Below, piece after piece: positions 39,926 to 50,139 of a stretch of 64,000 bases of DNA. The stretch covers positions 1 through 64,000 of the forward strand of contig NZ_JAOCCU010000017.1 in the NCBI RefSeq assembly GCF_029840635.1, in the 5' to 3' direction. Each line of letters begins with the position of its first letter. Position 1 is the first letter of the stretch. Source of the stretch: Mitsuaria sp. GD03876 (GTDB taxonomy: Bacteria > Pseudomonadota > Gammaproteobacteria > Burkholderiales > Burkholderiaceae_C). The notes beneath the pieces were generated by a model that saw only the letters and a list, made by a program, of their open reading frames with translations, did not search any database and was not told where the DNA came from. The position numbers and the translations under genes were made by a program.

Positions 39926-41343
39926 CCCTGTCGAGCGCGCAGGGCTTCGTCGCCGAGGCCCGCGCGGTCTGCGGCGACGCCTTCGTCCAGGACGGCCCGT
40001 TCATCGAGCCCCGCTACCTGCAGCCCGCGCGCTACGCCGCCGGGCAGGCCGCGGCGCTGGTGCGGCCCGGCAGCCGCGACGAGGCGGCGCGCGTGCTGGC
40101 GCTGGCCGTCGCCGCCGGCCTGCGCGTGGTGGTGCAGGGCGCCCACACCGGCCTGGTGCGCGCCGGCACGCCGGACGACGCCGCGGGCGAGGTGCTGCTC
40201 AGCACCGAGCGGTTGCGCGAGGTCTTCGAGCTGGACCTGCTCGACCGCACGCTGCGCGTGTCGTCGGGCTTCAAGCTCTCCGAGATCAATGAGCGGCTGG
40301 CGCCGCACGGCCTGTGGTTCCCGGTCGACCTGAGCGCCGATCCGTCGATCGGCGGCATGGTCGCGCACAACACCGGCGGCACGCGGATGCTGCGCTACGG
40401 CGACGTGCGGGCCAACACGCTGGCGCTCGAGGTCGTGCTCGCCGAGCCCGCGGGCCAGGTGTTGCGGCTCGGGCAAGGGCTGCAGAAGGACAACTCGGCG
40501 TTGGCGCTGGGGCAGCTGTTCATCGGCTCCTCCGGCAGCCTGGGGTTGGTCAGCGAGGTCACGATCAAGCTCGCGCCGCTGCCCCGGCAACGCGCCGTCG
40601 CGCTGGTGGCGCCGGCGTCGCTGGACGCGGTCTTCCCGCTCTACGCGGACGTGATGCAGCGCTGGGGCGGCCTGGTCTCGGCCTTCGAGGGCATCAGCCG
40701 CGCGGCGCTCGAGGCTGGCCTGCACGGCCAGGACGTGGCGCGGTGGTTCGACGGGCAACTGCCGGACTACGCGATGCTCATCGAGCTCAGCAGCGAGCTG
40801 CCGGCCGATCAACTGGCGCTGGGCGGCCTGCTGCAGGGCTGGCTGGAGGCGGAATTCGACTCGGGACGGGTGCGGGACGCGGTCCTCGACGCCGACGAGG
40901 CGATCTGGGGCCTGCGCCATCGCATCAGCGAAGGGCTGCGGGTGCAGGGCAAGGTGATCGGGCTCGATCTCTCGCTGCCGCGGCGGCACTTCATGGCCTT
41001 CCGCGAGCGCGGCGCGGCCTGGCTGGCCGAGCGCTTCCCGCAGGTGCGGCTGGCCGACTTCGGACACCTCGGCGACGGGGGCATGCACTTCAACATGGTC
41101 TGGCCGACCGAGGCCGGCGCGTTGACCGGGGCGCAAGAACTGGCCCTGCGCGAGGGGCTGTACGCGCTGGTGGCGGAGCTGGGCGGGTCGATCAGCGCGG
41201 AGCACGGGGTCGGGCCGCAGTTGCAGGCGGCGTACCGGGCGCATTGGGCGGCGGTGGAGCCGGGCACGCTGGATTGGGCGCGGAGAGTACAGATGTTGTG
41301 GGATCCGCACGCTCGTCTTGGAAAAGTGAACTGGGGCGGCTGA
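39919..41343 (+). CDS. FAD-linked oxidase, candidate D-2-hydroxyglutarate dehydrogenase
   Basis: 474 aa from GTG 39919, overlapping the DUF1338 stop by 7 nt. FAD_binding_4 domain (ALVRPGSRDEAARVLALAVAAGLRVVVQGAHTGL; DPSIGGMVAHNTGGTRMLRYGDVRANTLALEVV) and FAD-oxidase C-terminal domain with FGHLGDGGMHFNM and SISAEHGVG, the metal/substrate motifs of D-lactate and D-2-hydroxyglutarate dehydrogenases. Position right after the DUF1338 gene makes D-2-hydroxyglutarate the expected substrate, giving 2-oxoglutarate. D-lactate is an alternative from sequence alone. Confidence 0.85.
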   Translation: MLTLSSAQGFVAEARAVCGDAFVQDGPFIEPRYLQPARYAAGQAAALVRPGSRDEAARVLALAVAAGLRVVVQGAHTGLVRAGTPDDAAGEVLLSTERLREVFELDLLDRTLRVSSGFKLSEINERLAPHGLWFPVDLSADPSIGGMVAHNTGGTRMLRYGDVRANTLALEVVLAEPAGQVLRLGQGLQKDNSALALGQLFIGSSGSLGLVSEVTIKLAPLPRQRAVALVAPASLDAVFPLYADVMQRWGGLVSAFEGISRAALEAGLHGQDVARWFDGQLPDYAMLIELSSELPADQLALGGLLQGWLEAEFDSGRVRDAVLDADEAIWGLRHRISEGLRVQGKVIGLDLSLPRRHFMAFRERGAAWLAERFPQVRLADFGHLGDGGMHFNMVWPTEAGALTGAQELALREGLYALVAELGGSISAEHGVGPQLQAAYRAHWAAVEPGTLDWARRVQMLWDPHARLGKVNWGG

Positions 41344-41348
41344 ACCGC

Positions 41349-41376
41349 TTGCCAGTTCCCAAAACCGTGCTACAGT
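41349..41376 (+). promoter_or_regulatory. promoter of tRNA-Leu
   Basis: -35 TTGCCA (41349-41354), 16-bp spacer, -10 TACAGT (41371-41376); predicted start about 41383, 40 nt before the tRNA. Confidence 0.55.
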
Positions 41377-41422
41377 CCAATTCTTCGCTGCAACGCAGTT
41401 GACGCGAAGACAAATCCTGAAA

Positions 41423-41507
<85 letters not shown>

Positions 41508-41517
41508 AATACGAAAA

Positions 41518-41538
41518 GCCGGCCTCGCGCCGGCTTTT
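41518..41538 (+). terminator. intrinsic terminator after tRNA-Leu
   Basis: GCCGGC (41518-41523), loop CTCGC, GCCGGC (41529-41534), then TTTT; an AAAA run on the left extends the stem by pairing with the T-run. Confidence 0.9.
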
Positions 41539-41590
41539 CTCATTGGCGCCCAGGTTCGGACTCGACCGCGCGCTCCGGCTTCGTGTCCAT

Positions 41591-42688
41591 ATGGCAAAGT
41601 CCGGCGAGCTTTCCGGACCGTTCATGCCGCCAATCAAACCCGCCACCATCATCGACGTCGCGCGCGAAGCCGGCGTTTCCATCAAGACGGTTTCCCGGGT
41701 GCTGAATCAGGAGCCGGGCGTTCACAGCGAGACGCGGGAAGCGGTGCTGAAGGTCGTGGCCGACCTGAAGTACCGGCCCAAGCAGTCCGCGCGCAGCCTG
41801 GCTGGCGGGCGTTCCTTCCTGATCGGGCTGCTGTACTACGACCCGTCCGCCGCCTTCGTCGGCGGCGTGCAGCAAGGCGCGACGCTGCGCTGCCGCGAGG
41901 CCGGTTATCACCTCGTCGTCGAGTCCCTGCACAACGACGCCCCCGATCTCCCGATGCAGGTCGACCGCATGGTCTCGGCGCTGCGTCCGGACGGCATGAT
42001 CCTGACCCCGCCGCTGTGCGACAACCCGCAGGTGCTGAGCGCGCTGCGCGAGAGCCAGACCCCGTGCGTGCTGATCTCCCCGGCCGCCGACGAGCCCGAG
42101 CATCCCAGCGTGCGCATGGACGACGTGCATGCCGCCGAGGAGATTACCAACCTGCTGATCAGCCTGGGCCACACGCGGATCGCGATCATCAAGGGCGCGA
42201 AGGAGCAGGTCGCCTCCAGGCGTCGTTACCAGGGCTACCTCGCCGCGCTGAAGGCCCACAAGATCGCGCTGGACAAGGACTTGGTGGTGCAGGGCGACTT
42301 CACCTTCGACACCGGCGTCGAGGCGGCCTACCAGCTGCTGAGCCGCCGCCAGCGCCCCACGGCCGTGTTCGCGAGCAACGACGACATGGCGCTGGGCGTG
42401 CTGGCCGCCGCGCAGCGCCTGGGCCTGTCGGTGCCCGGCGATCTCTCGATCGCGGGCTTCGACGATTCCCCGGCCGCGGCGCGGGTCTGGCCGCCGCTGA
42501 CGACGGTCCGCCAGCCGATGGACGACATGGCGCGCGCCGCGGTCGAGCTGCTCATCGGCCCGCCGCGCGACGCGGAGCCGGACGAGGCCGCGAAGGTGCG
42601 CCACCGCGTGCTCCCGCACGAGCTGGTGGTGCGCGACTCCACCGCCGCGCTGGGCGCCAAGACGGCGCCGCGCGCGAAGAAGGCCTGA
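41591..42688 (+). CDS. LacI-family regulator of the beta-glucoside locus
   Basis: 365 aa. The HTH is ATIIDVAREAGVSIKTVSRVLNQEPGVHSETREAVLKVVADLKYRPKQSARSLAGGRS with hinge helix residues, then a periplasmic-binding-protein-like sugar-sensing core (IGLLYYDPSAAFVGGVQQG; FDDSPAAARVWPPLTTVRQPMDDMAR). A later ATG at 41624 (MPPIKP) is an alternative start. It faces the halogenase gene with only 12 nt between stops. Paired LacI-type palindromes at the halogenase/TonB-receptor promoters are its likely sites, sugar release inducing the operon. Confidence 0.92.
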   Translation: MAKSGELSGPFMPPIKPATIIDVAREAGVSIKTVSRVLNQEPGVHSETREAVLKVVADLKYRPKQSARSLAGGRSFLIGLLYYDPSAAFVGGVQQGATLRCREAGYHLVVESLHNDAPDLPMQVDRMVSALRPDGMILTPPLCDNPQVLSALRESQTPCVLISPAADEPEHPSVRMDDVHAAEEITNLLISLGHTRIAIIKGAKEQVASRRRYQGYLAALKAHKIALDKDLVVQGDFTFDTGVEAAYQLLSRRQRPTAVFASNDDMALGVLAAAQRLGLSVPGDLSIAGFDDSPAAARVWPPLTTVRQPMDDMARAAVELLIGPPRDAEPDEAAKVRHRVLPHELVVRDSTAALGAKTAPRAKKA

Positions 42689-42700
42689 CGGGCGGCGGCC

Positions 42701-44254
42701 TCAGGCCGCGCGCCGGTCCCGGTTCCCGAGCATCTGCTCGATCAAGGCCCGGTGCGGCGGCAGGTCCCGCAGCGCGTGCGCACCCAGCTGCGCGATCGTC
42801 GCGAACTCCCGGCGCGCCTCCTCGCCGCGCGACAGCGCCGCCGTCGCGGCCCCGAGCGTCGTCTTGAATTCCATCCCGTAGAGCACGTACTGCCAGCTCG
42901 CGGGCGGGTACATCTCGACGTCGGTGATGAAGTCCAGCCGCTGCGGCGGCCGGCAGCGCCACATCGCGAGCTGCGCCTTCAGGGATTCGGTCCATGACGC
43001 CGGATCGGCGTTGTCGCGCCAGAACGCGCTGTCGGTGCGCTGCGTCAGCGCGTAGTGCAGCTTGATGAAGTCGACGACCCGCGCGTAGCGCTCCTTCATG
43101 AACGCGTTGAAGTGGCGGGCCACCGGCGCCATGTCGCCGTCGAACGGGAACAGCTGGCCGATCAGGTAGGCCGCCGTCTCGATGAGCCCGATCCCCGACG
43201 ACTCCAGCGGCTCCAGGAAGCCGCCGGACAGCCCCACCGCCACGCAGTTCTTCACCCACTGCGTCTCGCGATACCCGATGTCCAGCGTGAGCTTGCGCGG
43301 CGTCAGCGCGTCGCCGGCCGGGCCGACGTAGCGGCGCAGCGTGCGTTCCGCCTCCTCGTCGTCGCCATGCCGGCTGCTGTAGACATGGCCGATGCCGCGG
43401 CGCTCCTGCAGCCCGATGTCCCAGATCCAGCCGTGCTGTTGGGCGCTGGCGATCGTGTACGAGGCGATCGGCGCGTCGGGTCGCGCGTACGGCACCTGCA
43501 TCGCCATCGCGCGGTCGACGAAGAGCACGTCGCGCATCGACTTGAACGGCGATCCGAGCGCCTCCCCGATCAGCCGCGCGCGGAAGCCGCTGCAATCGAT
43601 GTAGAGCCCGGCCGTCAGCGTGCCGGCCTCGCGCGTGTGGACCGCGGCGATCGCGCCCTGGTCATCGAGGTCGACGCGATCCACCGTCGCGATCACCCGC
43701 TTCACGCCGAGCGCCTGGCCGTGCTCCGCGAGCAGCGCCGCGAATCGTCCGGCGTCGAAGTGATAGGCGTAGTTCAGCGGACCGAGGTAGTCGCCGTCGG
43801 CCGCGCGCTTGGGGCCGTGCCGCGCGTCGGCCACCGCCTTCTGCAGCGTCGCCGCCTCGGCGAAGGCGCGTCCCTCGCCCGCCTCGCCCATCAACCAGTA
43901 CGGCAGCAGCTCCGGCGCGCCGGGGCGCTGGCTCGGGAAGCTGAAGGGGTGGAAGTAGTGATCGGCGCCGGGTGTCCCCGGCGCGCGCACCCAATGCTCG
44001 AAGCGGATGCCCTGCTTGTAGGTCGCCGAGCAGGCCTCGAGGAAACGCGACTCCGGGATCCCGATCGCCGACAGCGTCCCCCGGATCGAGGGGAAGGTCC
44101 CTTCGCCGACGCCGATGATGCCGATGTCGCTGGACTCCACCAGCGTGATGCGCACGCCGCCGCGCGCGGTGCCGAGTTGCCGCGCGAGGAACGCGGCGGT
44201 CAGCCAGCCGGCGGTGCCGCCGCCGACGATGAGGATGTCCTGGATCGCTTGCAT
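42701..44254 (-). CDS. flavin-dependent tryptophan-halogenase-family enzyme
   Basis: 517 aa. FAD motif GGGTAGW (11-17), catalytic Lys80 in SATYKQGIRF, the halogenase WxWxI motif at WIWDI (276-280) and Glu351 in LEPLESSGIGL, matching PrnA Lys79/Glu346. The family adds Cl or Br to indole-type substrates using reduced FAD from a partner reductase (none here). The ATG at 44254 follows AAGGAGA. It is divergent from the TonB receptor, sharing operators, an arrangement also seen in other TonB-receptor sugar loci of proteobacteria. Its true substrate is unknown. Confidence 0.93.
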   Translation of the reverse strand: MQAIQDILIVGGGTAGWLTAAFLARQLGTARGGVRITLVESSDIGIIGVGEGTFPSIRGTLSAIGIPESRFLEACSATYKQGIRFEHWVRAPGTPGADHYFHPFSFPSQRPGAPELLPYWLMGEAGEGRAFAEAATLQKAVADARHGPKRAADGDYLGPLNYAYHFDAGRFAALLAEHGQALGVKRVIATVDRVDLDDQGAIAAVHTREAGTLTAGLYIDCSGFRARLIGEALGSPFKSMRDVLFVDRAMAMQVPYARPDAPIASYTIASAQQHGWIWDIGLQERRGIGHVYSSRHGDDEEAERTLRRYVGPAGDALTPRKLTLDIGYRETQWVKNCVAVGLSGGFLEPLESSGIGLIETAAYLIGQLFPFDGDMAPVARHFNAFMKERYARVVDFIKLHYALTQRTDSAFWRDNADPASWTESLKAQLAMWRCRPPQRLDFITDVEMYPPASWQYVLYGMEFKTTLGAATAALSRGEEARREFATIAQLGAHALRDLPPHRALIEQMLGNRDRRAA

Positions 44255-44349
44255 GGCGCTGTCTCCTTGGGGGCCTGTGCCGGCCCTCGATGCATGGGGG
44301 GTGTGCGCGGGATGCTCGATGAACAGCGGCTCGCCGGCACTACGGGTAA

Positions 44350-44380
44350 ATGATAGTGAGCAAAATGACAACGATGTCAA
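44350..44380 (-). promoter_or_regulatory. promoter of the halogenase gene
   Basis: On the minus strand, -35 TTGACA (complement of 44375-44380), 19-bp spacer, -10 TATCAT (complement of 44350-44355). The -35 overlaps operator 1. Confidence 0.55.
44366..44379. promoter_or_regulatory. LacI-type operator 1
   Basis: TGACAACGATGTCA, a near-perfect 14-bp palindrome (one mismatched pair). Its centre is 24 bp from that of operator 2. Confidence 0.75.
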
Positions 44381-44388
44381 CCGACCCG

Positions 44389-44418
44389 TTGACAACGTTG
44401 TCATGCGTTGCCTACGAT
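44389..44418 (+). promoter_or_regulatory. promoter of the TonB-receptor operon
   Basis: -35 TTGACA (44389-44394) within operator 2, 18-bp spacer, -10 TACGAT (44413-44418); start about 44425, so the mRNA leader is ~60 nt. Confidence 0.65.
44390..44403. promoter_or_regulatory. LacI-type operator 2
   Basis: TGACAACGTTGTCA, a perfect 14-bp palindrome overlapping the -35 box of the TonB-receptor promoter. Repression by occlusion is the simplest reading. Confidence 0.8.
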
Positions 44419-44485
44419 GTACTCAAACTACAAGAACAAGCCCCCGGAACAGAGCTTCACTTCAAGAGCCCACCCTGGAGACAAC

Positions 44486-46933
<2,448 letters not shown>

Positions 46934-46944
46934 GCGACGTGACG

Positions 46945-48225
46945 ATGGGCCACGTGCATCGGCGGACCGCGGCGCGCGCGCTGCTGGCCGCCGGCCTCGC
47001 GGCCGCCGTGCCCGGCACGGCCTTCCCCGCGACGCGCGCGCCGGACACGGTGCTGCGCGTCGCCACCTTTCCCGATCTCGACCGCGCCGCGATCGCGGCC
47101 GCGCCGCGCTGGCGCGCGCTGCATCCGGCGGTCGAGCTCAAGCTGCTGTCGATGCAGTACGCCGACCACCACCTGTCGATGACGACCGCGCTGGCCACCG
47201 GCTCCGGCCTGCCCGACGTGATGGCGATCGACCTGCGCTACATCGGCAAGTTCGCCGGCTCCGGCGGCTTCCTCGACCTGAACCAGGCGCCGTTCCATGC
47301 CGCCGCGCACGCCGACGAGTACGTCCGCTTCGCGATGGCGCAGGGCGCCGGCCCGGGCGGCGCGCAGGTCGCGATCCCGGCCGACATCGGCCCGGGCACG
47401 CTGATCTACCGCAAGGACCTGCTGGACCGCGCCGGCGTGTCGGAGGCGGAGATCACCCGCGACTGGTCCGCCTACCTGGCCGCCGGCGAGCGCATCCGCA
47501 AGGCCACCGGCGCCTACCTGATGGCCGACGCGGCGGACCTGCGCGACATCGCGCTGCGCCAGGGCCTGCAGGACGGCGAGGGCCTGTACTTCGACGCCGA
47601 GGGCCGCGTGCTGGTCGAGTCGGCGCGCTTCCGTCACGCCTTCGAGCTCGGCCGCGCGGCGCGCCGTGCCGGCCTGGACGCGCGCGCGATCGCGTGGACC
47701 AACGACTGGGCGGCCGGCTTCAAGCAGGGCCGCATCGCCACGCAGATGATGGGCGCCTGGCTGGTCGGCCAGCTGCGCAACTGGATCGCGCCCGGCACGG
47801 CGGGTCTGTGGCGCTCGGCGCCGCTGCCCGGCGGCGTGCGGGCGGCCTACGGCGGCTCGTTCTACGCGATCCCGAAGAAGGCCGCGAACCCGGCGGCCGC
47901 CTGGGACTTCATCCGGCTGATGACGGCCGATCCGCAGGTCCAGCTCGAGTCGCTGAAGGTGCTCGACAGCTTCCCCGCGCTGCGCTCGGCGCATCTCGAC
48001 CCGGTGATGGACGAGCCGATCGCCTTCCTCGGCGGACAGCGCGCGCGCCAGCTCTGGCGCGAGACCGCCGCGCGGATCCCGGCGATCCCGGTCAACCGCT
48101 TCGACGCGCTGGCCACGACGGTGATCCGCGACGAGTTCGAGCGCGTCGTCGCCAAGGGCAAGGCCATCGCCGAGGCCCTGGCCGACGCGCGTTTCCTGAT
48201 CGAGCGCCGCGCGCGCCGCCGCTGA
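46945..48225 (+). CDS. ABC sugar-importer solute-binding protein
   Basis: 426 aa, ATG 46945, 11 nt after the receptor stop. It has an RR-containing signal (HRRTAARALLAAGLAAAVPGTAFP) and the cluster B extracellular-binding fold: DTVLRVATFPDLD, MTTALATGSGLPDVMAIDLRYIGKF, GTLIYRKDLLDRAGVSEAEITRDWSAYLAAGERI and AYGGSFYAIPKKAANPAAAWDFIRLMT. It delivers oligosaccharide in the periplasm to the two permeases that follow. An in-frame GTG at 46939 is an alternative start. Confidence 0.92.
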   Translation: MGHVHRRTAARALLAAGLAAAVPGTAFPATRAPDTVLRVATFPDLDRAAIAAAPRWRALHPAVELKLLSMQYADHHLSMTTALATGSGLPDVMAIDLRYIGKFAGSGGFLDLNQAPFHAAAHADEYVRFAMAQGAGPGGAQVAIPADIGPGTLIYRKDLLDRAGVSEAEITRDWSAYLAAGERIRKATGAYLMADAADLRDIALRQGLQDGEGLYFDAEGRVLVESARFRHAFELGRAARRAGLDARAIAWTNDWAAGFKQGRIATQMMGAWLVGQLRNWIAPGTAGLWRSAPLPGGVRAAYGGSFYAIPKKAANPAAAWDFIRLMTADPQVQLESLKVLDSFPALRSAHLDPVMDEPIAFLGGQRARQLWRETAARIPAIPVNRFDALATTVIRDEFERVVAKGKAIAEALADARFLIERRARRR

Positions 48226-48234
48226 AGGCCCCCG

Positions 48235-49233
48235 ATGCGTGCGCTCCGCTCCCTGCTGCTCCGCCTCGCGTCGCCGCGCCTGCCCGCGCTGCGCTCGCGC
48301 AAGCTCGCGCCCTACCTGTTCATCGCGCCGTTCTTCGCGCTGTTCCTGGTCTTCAGCCTGTTCCCGCTGCTGTTCTCGATCTTCCTGTCGCTGCAGCAGT
48401 GGAATCCGGCCGAGGGCCTGCACACGATGCATTGGGTCGGCCTGGAGAACTACGGCTACGCGCTCACCGACCCGTGGTTCTGGGACGCGCTCTACAACAC
48501 CGCCTGGTTCGCGCTGGTCGCGGGCCTGCCGCAGCACCTGGTGGCGCTGCCGCTGGCCTTCTTCATCCACCGCCGGATCAAGCGCGGCCGCGACCTGGTC
48601 GTCGGCGCCTACTTCGTCCCGTACATCACCTCCAGCGTCGCGATCGCGCTGATCTTCTCCACGCTGTACTCGAAGGACTACGGCCTGATCAACGCCGCGC
48701 TGGCGGAGCTGACGCGCATCCCGTTCATCGGCAGCCCGCTGGCCGCGCTGACGGCGGTGAAGGACGGCGGCATCGACTGGCTCGGCGACGCCGACGTGAC
48801 GCGGCCGGCGGTGGCCTTCGTCGTGTTCTGGCGCTACCTGGGCTGGAACCTGGTGCTCTACCTGTCGGGCCTGCAGGTCATCGACAAGGACCTCTACGAG
48901 GCCGCGACGCTGGACGGCGCGAGCGAGTGGCAGCAGTTCCGCCACGTCACGCTGCCGCTGCTCAAGCCGATGATGTTCTTCGCGGTGACGCTGACGATCG
49001 TGGGCAACCTGCAGCTGTTCGAGGAGCCCTTCATCCTCGTCGACGGCGAGAAGGGCGTCGCCTCGTCGGTGATGACGACGGCGATCTTCATGTACCGGAC
49101 TGCGTTCTCGGACGGCGACTTCGGCACCGCGTCGGCGATGTCGTGGCTGATGTTCGTGCTGATCGCCGCGCTGACCTGGGTCAACGCGAAGCTGTTCGGA
49201 CGCGACGCGGGAGGCGGCCATGGCGCGCGCTGA
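48235..49233 (+). CDS. ABC sugar permease (MalF-like)
   Basis: 332 aa with six helices. YLFIAPFFALFLVFSLFPLLFSIFLSLQQW is the first, and the EAA loop YEAATLDGASEWQQFRHVTLPLLKP contacts the ATPase. CUT1-type carbohydrate permease. The end overlaps the second permease by 14 nt. No ATP-binding subunit gene is found in the locus, so a shared MsmX/UgpC-like ATPase must be encoded elsewhere. Confidence 0.94.
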   Translation: MRALRSLLLRLASPRLPALRSRKLAPYLFIAPFFALFLVFSLFPLLFSIFLSLQQWNPAEGLHTMHWVGLENYGYALTDPWFWDALYNTAWFALVAGLPQHLVALPLAFFIHRRIKRGRDLVVGAYFVPYITSSVAIALIFSTLYSKDYGLINAALAELTRIPFIGSPLAALTAVKDGGIDWLGDADVTRPAVAFVVFWRYLGWNLVLYLSGLQVIDKDLYEAATLDGASEWQQFRHVTLPLLKPMMFFAVTLTIVGNLQLFEEPFILVDGEKGVASSVMTTAIFMYRTAFSDGDFGTASAMSWLMFVLIAALTWVNAKLFGRDAGGGHGAR

Positions 49234-50101
49234 CATCGCCCGCCCGATCGTCGGCACCACCGTCCGGCGTGGCGCCGGATCGACGGCGCGCCGGCCCTGG
49301 CTGGCCTGGCTGATCGTCGCGGCCGGCGCGCTGGTGCTGGTGTCGCCGCTGTACTTCACCTTCGTCTTCGCGACGCACGGCCGCGCGGAGATCTTCGACA
49401 CGCCGCCGCCGCTGTGGTTCGGCGACGCCGCGCCGTCCAACCTGCGGCTGCTCGAGGAGCGCCTGCCGTTCTGGCGCAACCTCGGCATGAGCCTGTACGT
49501 CGCGTCGATGACGACCGCGCTGAACCTGCTGCTGTGCGCGCTGGCCGGCTACGCCTTCGCGATCTACCGCTTCCGCTTCCAGCGCGCGCTGTTCGCGGTC
49601 GTGCTGGGCTCGATGATGCTGCCGGCCTTCCTGCACATGATCCCCAGCTTCATGGTCATGGACGCGTTGGGCTGGATCGACGAGCCGCGCGCGCTGTACG
49701 TGCCGGCGGCGGCCAGCGCGCTGGGCATCTTCCTGATGCGGCAGTACATCGGCTCGGCCATCCCGCGCGACCTGATCGACGCCGCGCGCATCGACGGCTG
49801 CGGCGAGTTCCGCATCTTCTGGTCCGTCGTGCTGCCGCTGCTGACGCCGGCGCTGGGCACGCTGGGACTGATCACCTTCATCGCCAGCTGGAACAACTTC
49901 GTCGCGCCGCTGGTGGTGATGCGTTCGGCCGAGCACTACACGCTGCCGCTGGCGCTGCGCTCGATGCAGGCGCCCAACAACACCGAATGGGGCGCGCTGA
50001 TGATCGGCAGCGCCATCGCGATGGCGCCGCTGCTGGTCGCCTATTTCTTCAGCGCCCGGCGCCTGGTCGCCGGGCTCACCTCGGGGGCGGTGCGCGGCTA
50101 G
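49220..50101 (+). CDS. ABC sugar permease (MalG-like)
   Basis: 293 aa with six helices. The EAA loop is IPRDLIDAARIDGCGEFRIFWSVVLPLLTPAL, near the usual MalG position, and LYVASMTTALNLLLCALAGYAFAIYRF is a core helix. It pairs with the preceding permease (14-nt overlap) to form the CUT1 channel. It is followed by the GH1 gene after 38 nt. Confidence 0.94.
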   Translation: MARADIARPIVGTTVRRGAGSTARRPWLAWLIVAAGALVLVSPLYFTFVFATHGRAEIFDTPPPLWFGDAAPSNLRLLEERLPFWRNLGMSLYVASMTTALNLLLCALAGYAFAIYRFRFQRALFAVVLGSMMLPAFLHMIPSFMVMDALGWIDEPRALYVPAAASALGIFLMRQYIGSAIPRDLIDAARIDGCGEFRIFWSVVLPLLTPALGTLGLITFIASWNNFVAPLVVMRSAEHYTLPLALRSMQAPNNTEWGALMIGSAIAMAPLLVAYFFSARRLVAGLTSGAVRG

Positions 50102-50139
50102 GGCCGCGCCGCGCCCCCCGCTCCGGACGCGCCCACGCC

